The position numbers and the translations under genes were made by a program. From Klebsiella ornithinolytica NBRC 105727 = ATCC 31898 (GTDB taxonomy: Bacteria; Pseudomonadota; Gammaproteobacteria; Enterobacterales; Enterobacteriaceae): 64,000 nt of DNA. This document shows, one piece after another, positions 1 to 9,019 of the stretch; position 1 is the first letter of the stretch, and each line of letters opens with the position of its first letter. The stretch lies in NCBI RefSeq assembly GCF_001598295.1, contig NZ_BCYR01000001.1:558001-622000 (forward strand), given 5' to 3'. Under the pieces are notes generated by a model. It ran no database searches. It was not told the DNA's origin and saw nothing but the letters and a program-made list of their open reading frames with translations.

Positions 1-53
1 TTTTATATTTAAACCAGTCCGTCGTAATCTTTACACAGACAAAGGAGAAGGTT

Positions 54-1103
54 ATGACAGCACTCACTTTACCGACTAAACATCGCACCCTATGGCATTT
101 TATCCCGGGACTTGCGCTGACCGCCGTTCTGACCGGCGCTGCGCTTTGGGCTGGTAGCTTTTCCGCTATCGCCGGCGCCGGCTTCAGCGCACTGACGCTG
201 GCCATCTTATTCGGTATGGTCATCGGTAACACGATTTACCCTAAGCTCTGGCAATCCTGTGATGGCGGCGTAATCTTTGCCAAACAACATCTGTTACGAC
301 TCGGCATTATTTTATACGGTTTTCGCCTGACGTTCGCCCAAATCGCCGATGTCGGCGTCAGCGGTATCACTATCGACGTACTGACGCTGACCAGCACCTT
401 TTTTATCGCCTGTTACCTCGGGCAGAAGGTCTTCGGCCTCGACAAACATACCAGCTGGCTGATTGGCGCCGGTAGCAGCATCTGCGGCGCCGCCGCAATT
501 CTGGCTACCGAGCCGGTCGTCAAGGCGGAAGCCAGTAAAGTGACCGTCGCGGTGGCTACGGTAGTCATTTTCGGTACCCTGGCTATCTTCCTCTATCCGG
601 CGATGTATCCGATGCTGGCGCACTGGTTCACACCGGAAGCCTATGGCATCTATATGGGCTCTACGATGCATGAGGTGGCGCAGGTCGTAGCCGCAGGACA
701 TGCAATCAGCCCGGATGCGGAAAATGCCGCGGTGATTGCGAAAATGCTGCGCGTGATGATGCTGGCTCCGTTCCTGCTGTTTATGGCCGCTCGCGTCAAA
801 CAGCTGGCGCCAGAGGGCCAGGGAGAAAAAAGCAAAATCACCATTCCGTGGTTTGCCATCCTGTTCATTCTGGTGGCGGTGTTTAACTCTTTCCACCTGT
901 TGCCAAAACCGGTCGTCGACATGCTGGTGACGCTCGATACCGTCCTGCTGGCGATGGCGATGGCGGCACTGGGGCTGACCACTCACGTCAGCGCGCTAAA
1001 AAAAGCCGGTGCTAAACCGCTGCTGATGGCCTTGATACTGTTCGTCTGGCTGATCGTCGGCGGGGGTGCCATCAACCTGGTGATTCACAGCCTGATGGCA
1101 TAA
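54..1103 (+). CDS. yeiH: YeiH family (UPF0324) inner-membrane protein
   Basis: 349 residues, rich in hydrophobic segments, about ten predicted membrane spans, with a Gly/Ala-rich core around residues 137-160. This matches the UPF0324/YeiH family of integral membrane proteins, whose substrate is not firmly known. The start is supported by a good ribosome site (AAGGAGAAGG) just upstream of the ATG. It precedes nfo, as in E. coli, where a LysR regulator (yeiE) lies upstream; that gene is outside this window. A strong hairpin with a T-run follows and probably ends its transcript. The name is secure from length, composition and context; a transport function is only inferred. Confidence 0.9.
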   Translation: MTALTLPTKHRTLWHFIPGLALTAVLTGAALWAGSFSAIAGAGFSALTLAILFGMVIGNTIYPKLWQSCDGGVIFAKQHLLRLGIILYGFRLTFAQIADVGVSGITIDVLTLTSTFFIACYLGQKVFGLDKHTSWLIGAGSSICGAAAILATEPVVKAEASKVTVAVATVVIFGTLAIFLYPAMYPMLAHWFTPEAYGIYMGSTMHEVAQVVAAGHAISPDAENAAVIAKMLRVMMLAPFLLFMAARVKQLAPEGQGEKSKITIPWFAILFILVAVFNSFHLLPKPVVDMLVTLDTVLLAMAMAALGLTTHVSALKKAGAKPLLMALILFVWLIVGGGAINLVIHSLMA

Positions 1104-1143
1104 CCCGGTCGCGTGAACGCACGCATTCGTTGATGTAACTCTG

Positions 1144-1196
1144 CAGTTAAGCCGCTATCATTACTCTCCACCCAGCGGCTTAACTGGAGCTTTTTT
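1144..1196 (+). terminator. Hairpin plus T-run between yeiH and nfo, abutting the nfo start
   Basis: Perfect 13-bp inverted arms at 1144-1156 and 1174-1186 with a 17-nt loop, followed by GAGC and six T residues at 1191-1196, directly against the nfo ATG at 1197. The right arm ends on the first G of the nfo ribosome site (GGAG, 1186-1189). It looks like an intrinsic terminator for yeiH but also covers the nfo translation start region. Confidence 0.75.
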
Positions 1197-2054
1197 ATGA
1201 AATACATTGGAGCGCACGTCAGCGCCTCCGGCGGACTGGCCAATGCCGCCATTCGCGCCGCCGAAATCGACGCCACCGCCTTCGCGCTGTTTACCAAAAA
1301 CCAGCGGCAATGGCGAGCTGCCCCGCTCAGCGACGAAACAATTGCTGAATTCAAAGCCGCCTGCGAAAAATACCGCTTTGGTCCCGGACAAATCCTGCCG
1401 CACGACAGCTACCTGATTAACCTCGGCCACCCGGTTGAGGAGGCGCTGGAAAAATCTCGCGATGCCTTTATCGATGAACTGAGCCGCTGCCAGCAGCTCG
1501 GACTGACGCTGCTCAATTTCCATCCCGGCAGCCACCTGCAGCAGATACCGGAGGACGAGTGCCTGGCGCGTATTGCCGAGTCCATTAATATTGCATTGGC
1601 TAAAACCGAAGGCGTGACCGCCGTCATTGAAAATACCGCCGGCCAGGGCAGCAACCTCGGTTTCCAGTTTGAACACCTGGCCGCCATTATTGACGGCGTG
1701 GAGGACAAATCCCGCGTCGGCGTCTGCATTGATACCTGCCACGCCTTTGCCGCCGGTTATGACCTGCGTAGCGCAGAAGCGTGTGAGAAAACCTTCGCCG
1801 ACTTCGAACGTATTGTCGGTTTCCGCTATCTGCGCGGCATGCACCTCAACGATGCTAAAAGCGCCTTCGGCAGCCGCGTTGACCGCCACCACAGCCTGGG
1901 CGAAGGCAATATCGGCCACGACGCTTTCCGCTGGATCATGCAGGACAGCCGCTTCGATGGTATCCCGTTGATTCTGGAAACCATTAACCCGGATATCTGG
2001 GCAGAAGAGATTGCCTGGCTGCGAGCGCAACAAACGGAAGAGGCCTCGGCCTGA
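1197..2054 (+). CDS. nfo: Endonuclease IV (AP endonuclease)
   Basis: Cleaves the DNA backbone 5' to abasic sites and trims blocked 3' ends in base-excision repair; cytoplasmic TIM-barrel enzyme with three zinc ions. At 285 residues it has the E. coli length, and every known zinc ligand is in its expected place: His69, His109, Glu145, Asp179, His182, His216, Asp229, His231 and Glu261. The ATG follows a GGAG ribosome site with a 7-nt spacer made of CTTTTTT, which is also the T-run of the preceding hairpin. In E. coli the gene belongs to the SoxRS superoxide regulon; I did not find a clear SoxS box here. It faces fruA, with a bidirectional terminator between. Confidence 0.97.
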   Translation: MKYIGAHVSASGGLANAAIRAAEIDATAFALFTKNQRQWRAAPLSDETIAEFKAACEKYRFGPGQILPHDSYLINLGHPVEEALEKSRDAFIDELSRCQQLGLTLLNFHPGSHLQQIPEDECLARIAESINIALAKTEGVTAVIENTAGQGSNLGFQFEHLAAIIDGVEDKSRVGVCIDTCHAFAAGYDLRSAEACEKTFADFERIVGFRYLRGMHLNDAKSAFGSRVDRHHSLGEGNIGHDAFRWIMQDSRFDGIPLILETINPDIWAEEIAWLRAQQTEEASA

Positions 2055-2110
2055 CGCCAGCCGCGTGCGGGCCGTGTGAAACGTATCGCTACGTAGAGAA
2101 GTAGAACAGA

Positions 2111-2136
2111 AAAAGGGCCGAATATTCGGCCCTTTT
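2111..2136. terminator. Bidirectional terminator between nfo and fruA
   Basis: A 26-bp perfect palindrome with GC-rich core (AAAAGGGCCGAA at 2111-2122 and its complement at 2125-2136) ending in T-runs on both strands. It fits intrinsic termination of nfo from the left and of fruBKA from the right. Confidence 0.85.
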
Positions 2137-2169
2137 GTTTTATTACGACGCTCTATCGCGGAGGATAAC

Positions 2170-3861
2170 TCAGGCCGCTTTTTCCGCGGTCTGTCCTTCC
2201 GGACGTTTCAGCACCGCATAGGAGAGACCGGCCACCAGGGTACCGGCAACAATCGCCAGCAGATAACCAACCACTGGGGTAATCGCGCCAGGAATCAGCA
2301 GGACGAACAGACCGCCGTGCGGCGCCATCAGTTTCGCTCCGATAGCCATAGAGATAGCACCAGTCACCGCGCCGCCTACGATACAGCATGGCAGGACACG
2401 CATCGGGTCACGGGCAGCAAACGGAATGGCCCCTTCAGAGATAAAGCACAGACCCAGAACCAGCGCCGCTTTCCCCCCTTCCCGTTGCCCTTTATCAAAC
2501 TTATTGCGGGCAACCAGCGTGGCGATACCCATTGCCAGCGGTGGCACCATACCGGCCGCCATAATCGCCGCCATCGGTGCGTAGGTTTGGGTACTCAGCA
2601 GACCGACGCCGAAGGCATAGGCTGCTTTGTTCACCGGGCCCCCCATGTCGGTACACATCATCGCGCCGAGAATTGCGCCCAACAGTACCGCGTTCGCCGT
2701 TCCCATCGTTTGCAGCCAGTGGGTCAGCCCTGCCAGAATACCGGCAACAGGTTTGCCAATCAGGTAGATCATCGCCAGGCCGACGATCAGGCTGGAGACC
2801 AGCGGAATGATCAGAATCGGTTTCAGCGCTTCCATGCTCGGCGGCAGCTTCAATTTAGTGCTGATCAGTTTAGCAACGTAACCGGCAAGGAAACCGGCGA
2901 TAATCCCGCCGATAAAGCCGGAACCGCCGCTGACGGCCAGCATCCCGCCGATAAGACCCGGCGTCAGGCCCGGACGGTCGGCAATGGAGAAGGCGATAAA
3001 GCCCGCCAGCACCGGAACCATCAACGCAAAGGCTGAACCTCCGCCAATCTGCATCAGCGCGGCGGCAAGGGTATCCTTCACTTCAAAGGCTTTGATACCA
3101 AAGGCAAAGGAGAGCGCAATACACAGACCGCCGGCAACGACCATCGGCAGCATATAAGAGACGCCGGTCAGCAGGTGACGATAGGCACCGCCGCCCTCTT
3201 TCTTCGCCGCATCAGCCTGCTTGCCGCTCTGACCGGATGGCTGGTACGGTTTCGCTTCAACAACGGCTTTATCCAGTTCCTGGGCCGTTTTCTTCAGCGC
3301 CAGACCGGTAGTGGTGCGATACATCGGTTTGCCGGCAAATTTTGCCAGGTCGACTTCAATATCGGCAGCCACAATCACCAGATCCGCCTGCGCCACCTCT
3401 TCCGGCGTGATGGCGTTACCTGCGCCGACCGAGCCGCGAGTTTCCACCTTCACCCACCAGCCGCGTTTTTTGGCTTCGGTTTCAATGGCTTCTGCCGCCA
3501 TAAAGGTATGCGCAACGCCGGTAGGGCAAGCGGTGATCGCCACGATGCGTTTTGCACCACCGGTCGCGGCCGGCAGTGACGCAGCTGCCGGAGCAGCGTA
3601 CGGCGTCGCATGGCTTTTCGCTTCGCTCAGGAACAGCTCCGGATGCGCAACGGCGCGATTAATATCGCCGAGGAACACCTGTTTACCGCTCAGCGCGCTA
3701 TCCGCCGGCAGGGCAGTGCCGAGAACGATCGCCAGTTCAGCGTCGTTCGGGTTATCGGTCAGTTCAAGATGCGCTTTATGCGCTGCGGTACCCAGCAGGG
3801 TTTTCGCCATATAGGCGCGCGCCTGTCCAAGTCCGGCATCAATAATCAGCAGCGTTTTCAT
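2170..3861 (-). CDS. fruA: PTS fructose-specific EIIB'BC component
   Basis: Imports fructose across the inner membrane and phosphorylates it to fructose 1-phosphate. 563 residues: a degenerate N-terminal IIB' domain (about 1-95), an active IIB domain with phospho-acceptor Cys112 in the motif TACPTGVAHT, and a IIC membrane domain from about residue 225 to the end. Last gene of the fruB-fruK-fruA operon, starting 16 bp after the fruK stop. It receives phosphate from FruB. Expression is expected to follow the Cra operators upstream of fruB. Length and key residue match E. coli FruA. Confidence 0.97.
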   Translation of the reverse strand: MKTLLIIDAGLGQARAYMAKTLLGTAAHKAHLELTDNPNDAELAIVLGTALPADSALSGKQVFLGDINRAVAHPELFLSEAKSHATPYAAPAAASLPAATGGAKRIVAITACPTGVAHTFMAAEAIETEAKKRGWWVKVETRGSVGAGNAITPEEVAQADLVIVAADIEVDLAKFAGKPMYRTTTGLALKKTAQELDKAVVEAKPYQPSGQSGKQADAAKKEGGGAYRHLLTGVSYMLPMVVAGGLCIALSFAFGIKAFEVKDTLAAALMQIGGGSAFALMVPVLAGFIAFSIADRPGLTPGLIGGMLAVSGGSGFIGGIIAGFLAGYVAKLISTKLKLPPSMEALKPILIIPLVSSLIVGLAMIYLIGKPVAGILAGLTHWLQTMGTANAVLLGAILGAMMCTDMGGPVNKAAYAFGVGLLSTQTYAPMAAIMAAGMVPPLAMGIATLVARNKFDKGQREGGKAALVLGLCFISEGAIPFAARDPMRVLPCCIVGGAVTGAISMAIGAKLMAPHGGLFVLLIPGAITPVVGYLLAIVAGTLVAGLSYAVLKRPEGQTAEKAA

Positions 3862-3877
3862 TATGCCTCTCCTGCTG

Positions 3878-4816
3878 TCAATTAAAGGGTTTTAAGTCGA
3901 CACGCGCCATCATGGCGGCCAACTGGGTACGATCGGTAATACCGACATTGCTCTGGCTAACCGCCAGCGCCGCAACGGCAGTGGCCAGACGCAGCGTATG
4001 CTCGCTGGATTCACGCATCAGCAGGCCGTAGATCAGACCGCCAACCATGGAATCCCCGGCACCAACGGTGCTGACCACTTCGACGGAAGGCGGTTTCGCA
4101 ATCCATTCGCCCGAGGCGTTAACCCACAGCGCACCCTCTTCGCCGAGGGAGATAACCACGTGGGCAATGCCCTGCTCGCGCAGCGCATGCGCCGCATCAA
4201 TCACGTCTTTCATTTCCGGCAGCTTACGGCCCGCCCAAATTTCCAGCTCGCGACGGTTTGGCTTCACCAGCCACGGCGCGGCTTTCAGACCGGCAACCAG
4301 CGCTTCGCGGCTGCTGTCAAAGATAATGCACGGACACTGGCTGCGCAGGCGAACCATCCAGTCAGTGAAGGCTTCCGGGCTAACGCCTGACGGCAGACTG
4401 CCGCTGACGCACACCATGTCGAACTGACCCAGCCAGCTCAGGGAGTCATTCACAAAGCGTTCCCAGTCGGCCGGGGTCACTTCAAAACCGGAGAAGTTGA
4501 AATCGGTCACTTCACCATCTTTTTCCGTCAGCTTGACGTTGATGCGCGTCCGCCCCTGAACCACCTGGAAACGGTTGGCAATCCCCAGCTCGCTGAACAG
4601 CTGCTGAAAACCATCCTGGTTATCTTTACCAAGAAATCCGCCAACGGTGACGTCAATGCCGAGATCTTTCAGCACTTTCGCCACGTTGATACCTTTCCCG
4701 GCGGCATGCAGACCGGTGGTCCGCACAAGGTTGACCTCCCCGCGTTCAATTTCCGGTGTGAAACCCACCAGGTCATACGCCGGGTTTAATGTAATCGTTG
4801 CTACACGTCTGCTCAT
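3878..4816 (-). CDS. fruK: 1-phosphofructokinase
   Basis: Phosphorylates fructose 1-phosphate, made by FruA, to fructose 1,6-bisphosphate with ATP; cytoplasmic. 312 residues of the PfkB/ribokinase family. The N-terminal PfkB signature lies around GLHAAGKGINVAKVL (35-49), and the C-terminal signature STVGAGDSMVGG holds the catalytic base Asp255. The ATG follows the fruB stop codon with no intervening base (TAAATG), implying tight translational coupling. Its substrate is also the inducer that releases Cra, so the enzyme shapes its own regulation. Confidence 0.97.
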   Translation of the reverse strand: MSRRVATITLNPAYDLVGFTPEIERGEVNLVRTTGLHAAGKGINVAKVLKDLGIDVTVGGFLGKDNQDGFQQLFSELGIANRFQVVQGRTRINVKLTEKDGEVTDFNFSGFEVTPADWERFVNDSLSWLGQFDMVCVSGSLPSGVSPEAFTDWMVRLRSQCPCIIFDSSREALVAGLKAAPWLVKPNRRELEIWAGRKLPEMKDVIDAAHALREQGIAHVVISLGEEGALWVNASGEWIAKPPSVEVVSTVGAGDSMVGGLIYGLLMRESSEHTLRLATAVAALAVSQSNVGITDRTQLAAMMARVDLKPFN

Positions 4817-5947
4817 TTATGCGCCCTCCCCAAGGCCTGCGGCGATCGCTTCGCCAATCGCATCCAGCGCCTGTTGCGCATCTTCACCCTGCGCGGTGAA
4901 GCGCAGACGGTGGCCTTTCTTCACGCCCAGCGCCACGACTTTCATCAGGCTGCGGCCATTTGCCGGCTTGCCGGATCCGTCCAGATTGGTGACGGTAATG
5001 TCGCTGGAAAATTGTTTAATGGTGTTCACCAGCATCGTGCCCGGACGGGCGTGCAGCCCGTGCTCATTGCGCACCACATACTCGGCGCTCAGCACGTCGT
5101 CGGCGATAGCCTCGTCGCTGGTCAGCAGCGCCAGCAACGTCGCGCCATCAGACTTCAGCAGACGGTCAGCTTTTTTATCAATAAGCAGATTGCTCAGGCG
5201 ATTCAGTACCGCGGTAGGCTGTTCATCTGCCATCGCGACGGTTATCAGCAGCGAGACCGGCTGCTCATCGGCGGTAAATGTGCTGGCGGCACGGCTGACC
5301 GCAATCGCGCTGCGCAGGTTGCCTTCCGCGCTGTCGTTCAGCCAGATGCCCTGCCCGAGATTAAGCGGTTTATCATTGATGGTGCGGCTGACGAAAGAGG
5401 CGTCAACGGCGCCAGCCTCTTTCAGACGCGCGGCGTTCAGCGCCTGTAAGGTCATCAGGTCGCTGGCAGCGATATCCAGGCTCAGCGTGTCATTATCCAG
5501 TTTCAGCGCTTCGCTCTGCTTTTCACCCATCAACAGGGCCCGCAGCTCTTCCGCCGTGGTCGCTGATTTAAGTTGTTCAGCGACTGAATCATCGCTCAGG
5601 ACGTGGGTCAGCTGACGCAGAAGCCCCAGATGTTCATCCGAGCTGGCGGCGATACCGATTGCCACGTACGCGGTCTGCCCCTCTCCCCAGGTTACGCCCT
5701 GCGGAAACTGATAGACCTGAACGCCGGTTTTCAGCACCTGGTCACGCGTGTCGGTAGTCCCGTGCGGGATGGCAATGCCATTGCCAAGGAATGTGGAGGT
5801 TTGCTGCTCGCGAGCCAGCATCCCGTTAACGTAGCCTTCCGCCACGTTGCCCGCGCTGACCAGCGCTGCGGCAACCTGACGAATCGCCTTTTCTTTATTA
5901 CCGGCCTGCTGGCCGGGATGAATATCCTGCACAGATAACTGGAACAT
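4817..5947 (-). CDS. fruB: PTS fructose EIIA-HPr fusion protein (diphosphoryl transfer protein)
   Basis: Carries phosphate from Enzyme I to FruA. 376 residues: an N-terminal EIIA domain with phospho-His62 in the motif IPHGTTD, a central linker domain (about 150-280), and a C-terminal HPr-like domain with phospho-His299 in [10 protein letters not shown]. First gene of fruBKA. The start is backed by a purine-rich ribosome site (GGAGAGGAGAA). Two Cra operators lie 20-100 bp upstream. All features match E. coli FruB. Confidence 0.97.
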   Translation of the reverse strand: MFQLSVQDIHPGQQAGNKEKAIRQVAAALVSAGNVAEGYVNGMLAREQQTSTFLGNGIAIPHGTTDTRDQVLKTGVQVYQFPQGVTWGEGQTAYVAIGIAASSDEHLGLLRQLTHVLSDDSVAEQLKSATTAEELRALLMGEKQSEALKLDNDTLSLDIAASDLMTLQALNAARLKEAGAVDASFVSRTINDKPLNLGQGIWLNDSAEGNLRSAIAVSRAASTFTADEQPVSLLITVAMADEQPTAVLNRLSNLLIDKKADRLLKSDGATLLALLTSDEAIADDVLSAEYVVRNEHGLHARPGTMLVNTIKQFSSDITVTNLDGSGKPANGRSLMKVVALGVKKGHRLRFTAQGEDAQQALDAIGEAIAAGLGEGA

Positions 5948-5968
5948 GGTTCTCCTCTCCTGCTGTAT

Positions 5969-5980
5969 TGAATCGTTTCA
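5969..5980. promoter_or_regulatory. Cra (FruR) operator, fruB-proximal
   Basis: TGAATCGTTTCA matches the Cra core TGAAWCGNTTCA, 22 bp before the fruB start. Cra represses fruBKA until fructose 1-phosphate accumulates. Confidence 0.85.
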
Positions 5981-6034
5981 GCTATTTTGCGAAAAAAGGC
6001 GTCATCTTCCTGATGGAGAAACTCCCGATGACGC

Positions 6035-6046
6035 TGAAACGTTTCA
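6035..6046. promoter_or_regulatory. Cra (FruR) operator, fruB-distal
   Basis: TGAAACGTTTCA, a perfect palindromic Cra core, centred 66 bp from the proximal operator. Two-site control matches the known arrangement at E. coli fruB. The site could also affect the divergent setB gene. Confidence 0.85.
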
Positions 6047-6278
6047 ATGAGTCTGTACCTTTCTTATCCACTGCGCAAGATCTGTTATCAACCTGATAAC
6101 GGAAATTAGAGGTGCAGCACACTTTTGCTGAAGCCCGACGTTCGCATTCAGCCAGGCTTCAGCTTTTTGCTGAAATGACTAATTTGAAACTGCTTTTTAA
6201 TTTTACATACCATACTACTGTTCATTTTCTGAGTGACGGCGTAAACTCCGCTGCTCAGACAATTACAGATAACCACCC

Positions 6279-7460
6279 ATGCAAAACAGTAGCGCCGCCC
6301 TCCCCCGACGCGGGTTCGATTTAACCTCTTCTGCTTTCCTGATCGTTGCCTTCCTGACGGGCATTGCCGGCGCGTTGCAAACGCCGACCCTGAGCCTGTT
6401 TTTAACCAACGAAGTGCATGTGCGCCCGGCGATGGTCGGCTTCTTTTTTACCGGTAGCGCGGTGATCGGTATTCTGGTCAGCCAGTTTCTCGCCGGACGC
6501 TCGGACCGCCAGGGCGATCGCAAGCAGCTGATTGTCTTTTGCTGCCTGCTTGGGGTCCTGGCCTGCCTGCTGTTCGCCTGGAACCGCAACTACTTTATTC
6601 TGCTCTTCGTCGGGGTCTTCCTCAGCAGCTTCGGCTCCACCGCCAACCCGCAGATGTTCGCCCTGGCGCGCGAGCATGCCGATAAAACCGGCCGCGAAGC
6701 GGTGATGTTCAGCTCCATTTTGCGTGCCCAGGTCTCGCTGGCGTGGGTGATCGGCCCGCCGCTGGCCTACGCGCTGGCAATGGGGTTCGGCTTTACCGTG
6801 ATGTATCTCTGCGCCGCGATCGCCTTTGTGGTCTGCGGAGCGATGGTATGGTTCTTTCTGCCCAGCATGCGCAAAGAGAAACTGGCGGCAGTCGGTCATC
6901 TGGAAGCGCCGCGTACCCATCGTCGCGATGCGCTGCTGCTGTTCAGCGTTTGCACATTAATGTGGGGTATTAACAGCCTGTACATTATTAATATGCCGCT
7001 CTATATCATTAATGAGCTGCATTTATCCGAGAAGCTGGCCGGGCTGATGATGGGGACCGCCGCCGGGTTGGAAATCCCGACGATGCTGATTGCCGGCTAT
7101 TATGCCCGGCGCTTTGGTAAGCGCTTTTTGATGCGCCTCGCCGCGGCCGCCGGAATACTGTTTTACGTGGGGATGCTGCTGGTGCATACGCCCGCTTTAC
7201 TGCTGGCTCTGCAGGCGCTGAACGCGATATTCATCGGTATTCTGGCCGGTATTGGCATGCTCTACTTCCAGGATCTGATGCCCGGCCAGGCCGGCGCTGC
7301 CACCACGCTGTATACCAATACCACCCGCGTCGGCTGGATTATCGCCGGTTCGCTGGCGGGCGTGGTGGCAGAAATCTGGAGCTATCACGCTGTTTTCTGG
7401 ATTGCCCTCGGCATGGGCGCGGTGTCATTGCTTTGCCTGTGGCGCATTAAAGACGTTTAA
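6279..7460 (+). CDS. setB: Sugar efflux transporter SetB (MFS)
   Basis: 393-residue major facilitator with about 12 membrane spans; E. coli SetB exports lactose and glucose-like sugars and analogues. The MFS loop 2-3 motif appears as [12 protein letters not shown] (residues 69-80), and the C-terminal half contains the family segment [14 protein letters not shown]. The start follows the E. coli protein; the sequence ahead of the ATG lacks a good ribosome site, so translation may be modest. Divergent from fruBKA. Its stop overlaps that of the convergent yeiW by a few bases. Confidence 0.95.
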   Translation: MQNSSAALPRRGFDLTSSAFLIVAFLTGIAGALQTPTLSLFLTNEVHVRPAMVGFFFTGSAVIGILVSQFLAGRSDRQGDRKQLIVFCCLLGVLACLLFAWNRNYFILLFVGVFLSSFGSTANPQMFALAREHADKTGREAVMFSSILRAQVSLAWVIGPPLAYALAMGFGFTVMYLCAAIAFVVCGAMVWFFLPSMRKEKLAAVGHLEAPRTHRRDALLLFSVCTLMWGINSLYIINMPLYIINELHLSEKLAGLMMGTAAGLEIPTMLIAGYYARRFGKRFLMRLAAAAGILFYVGMLLVHTPALLLALQALNAIFIGILAGIGMLYFQDLMPGQAGAATTLYTNTTRVGWIIAGSLAGVVAEIWSYHAVFWIALGMGAVSLLCLWRIKDV

Positions 7461-7711
7461 GGCGCGGTGCTCGCTTCCAGCTGGATAAGATAGGTCATGG
7501 CCGCTTCGCGATTTGTCGAACACATCTCAAAGACAGGCTGCAGGCTGGCGCAGACTTTCGGTCTGAGCGGCGACGTGAAGATGTTGCACAGATTCTGTTC
7601 CGAAAGCTGGACGCAGCGCGTGTTAGCAGGCTTGCCGTCAGGCATTCCGGGGATCGGGGATGAAATAGAGGGGGCGATACAGCAGGCACCGCAATCGATA
7701 CGACATTCCAT
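7457..7711 (-). CDS. yeiW: Small cysteine-rich YeiW protein (UPF0153)
   Basis: 84 residues, with a cysteine cluster at the N-terminus (Cys3, Cys7, Cys10, Cys11) and further cysteines at 33, 42, 54 and 64. The pattern is that of the UPF0153/YkgJ family, thought to bind zinc or an iron-sulfur cluster; the biochemical role is unknown. Convergent with setB, sharing its TAA region, and divergent from efpL. Length and context match E. coli YeiW. Confidence 0.9.
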   Translation of the reverse strand: MECRIDCGACCIAPSISSPIPGMPDGKPANTRCVQLSEQNLCNIFTSPLRPKVCASLQPVFEMCSTNREAAMTYLIQLEASTAP

Positions 7712-7860
7712 AAATGACTCTCTTGATGTTGCGGTTCACGGCCCAGCCTAAACGTTTTGTCCAGAGATAGCAAAACTCGCGAATTCCACTTGCCTGAAAG
7801 CCCCGGCACGAGTAGTTTTACGCGATATTTTTTGAACCGTTAAGTGACAGGATTACTGCA

Positions 7861-8433
7861 ATGCCAAGAGCGAATGAAATTAAAAAAGGTATGGTGCTGA
7901 ATTACAATGGCAAGCTGCTGATTGTAAAAAATATTGATATTCAGTCACCGAGCGCCCGTGGCGCAGCAACGCTGTACAAAATGCGTTTCTCTGATGTACG
8001 TACCGGTCTGAAAGTGGAAGAGCGCTTTAAAGGCGACGATATCGTTGACACCGTGACCCTGACCCGCCGTTTCGTTGACTTCTCCTATGTTGACGGCAAC
8101 GAGTACGTGTTTATGGATAAAGAAGATTACACGCCGTACACCTTCACCAAAGAGCAGATTGAAGAAGAGCTGCTGTTCATTCCGGAAGGCGGCATGCCTG
8201 ATATGCAGGTTCTGACCTGGGATGGCCAGCTGCTGGCGCTGGAGCTGCCGCAGACCGTGGATCTGGAAATCGTGGAAACCGCACCGGGCATTAAAGGCGC
8301 CTCGGCAAGCTCTCGCACCAAACCGGCGACCCTGAGCACCGGCCTGGTGATTCAGGTTCCGGAATACCTGACCACCGGCGAGAAAATTCGTATTCATATC
8401 GAAGAAAGCCGCTATATGGGTCGCGCGGACTAA
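7861..8433 (+). CDS. efpL: Elongation factor P-like protein EfpL (YeiP)
   Basis: 190 residues with the three-domain EF-P fold: KOW-like domain I (1-65), domain II (about 66-130) and OB domain III (131-190). It binds stalled ribosomes and helps peptide-bond formation at difficult motifs. Where EF-P carries its modifiable lysine, this protein has Arg33 in the loop SPSARGAAT, the hallmark of the EfpL/YeiP subfamily that works without post-translational modification. Followed by a strong intrinsic terminator, so probably monocistronic. Confidence 0.95.
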   Translation: MPRANEIKKGMVLNYNGKLLIVKNIDIQSPSARGAATLYKMRFSDVRTGLKVEERFKGDDIVDTVTLTRRFVDFSYVDGNEYVFMDKEDYTPYTFTKEQIEEELLFIPEGGMPDMQVLTWDGQLLALELPQTVDLEIVETAPGIKGASASSRTKPATLSTGLVIQVPEYLTTGEKIRIHIEESRYMGRAD

Positions 8434-8527
8434 TATCGCGTCGTGGCGGATAAGGGCGGAAACGCCCTGTCCAGACCGCCCGCCGCATGAGCCGGGCAGT
8501 AAGACAAAAAAGAACGGCCAGAGGCTA

Positions 8528-8561
8528 ATGCGGGTCACTTAAAGGTGACCCGCATTTTTTT
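8528..8561 (+). terminator. efpL intrinsic terminator
   Basis: Arms ATGCGGGTCAC (8528-8538) and GTGACCCGCAT (8545-8555) with a 6-nt loop, then seven T residues. A textbook rho-independent terminator about 95 bp after the efpL stop. Confidence 0.9.
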
Positions 8562-8637
8562 GCTTTATCTCAGGTCAGGGCGATGCCGGTAAACGGTGGT
8601 TGGTACGAAAGGGGTCTGTCGCGTGGGTGCCGTGGAG

Positions 8638-8759
8638 TATTCCGTTCACTTTTGTGGCATGTTCCGTTCACGATGCATCCGACACTGTCTCACACCCGCT
8701 GCAGGTGAACGGCATTGCGCTGAAAACAGAAATACGCGGGACCGGTGGTGAACGGAATA
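8638..8759. repeat. Cluster of four TRTTCCGTTCAC motifs (two each way)
   Basis: Copies at 8638-8649 and 8660-8671 on the plus strand and at 8705-8716 (one mismatch) and 8748-8759 on the minus strand. The pairs face each other across about 33 bp. Multiple subterminal repeats of this kind occur at IS21-family ends, but no transposase fragment was recognised, so the origin stays open. Confidence 0.55.
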
Positions 8760-9019
8760 TCCCACAGAACACATGCTCGGAGTGCGAAGCCCCCTTTCAC
8801 GCAAACCACCATAAAAACGCCATCCCCGGCTTAACAACAATCTCCAGGACAGGCTCGCCTGCAGAAATGTTGAAAACCTGACAGCGCCACATACAAAACC
8901 GGCAATTTCTTTGAGATGACGGATTCTTACACCTCCGCCGGATCGGTCAGCCGACCCGTAAACGATCGGCATCAATCCAGAGGCTGTCCTTTCTACTTCT
9001 TACCTTCCCGCCGCCAGAA

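Larger units (their letters stand above)
5948..6278. other. fruB-setB divergent intergenic region
   Basis: 331 bp without a gene. The left half holds two Cra operators and presumably the fruB promoter. The right half, toward setB, is AT-rich from about 6175. No clear ribosome site precedes the setB ATG, and no further convincing element was found. Confidence 0.6.
8434..9019. other. Gene-free stretch between efpL and uxuA with short repeated motifs
   Basis: 586 bp between convergent genes. It holds the efpL terminator (8528-8561), then about 450 bp with no convincing reading frame. Within 8638-8759 the motif TRTTCCGTTCAC occurs four times, twice in each orientation. A 109-codon minus-strand frame spans 8646-8975 but resembles nothing I recognise. 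The stretch may be a decayed mobile element. Confidence 0.6.

Noticed and set aside
1161..2033. 290-codon frame antisense to nfo
   Set aside because: All nine metal ligands of endonuclease IV are in the plus-strand frame; the antisense product has no family features.
8646..8975. 109-codon minus-strand frame in the efpL-uxuA gap
   Set aside because: Arg/Cys-rich with no recognised domain or ribosome site; the repeats in the region explain part of its sequence.
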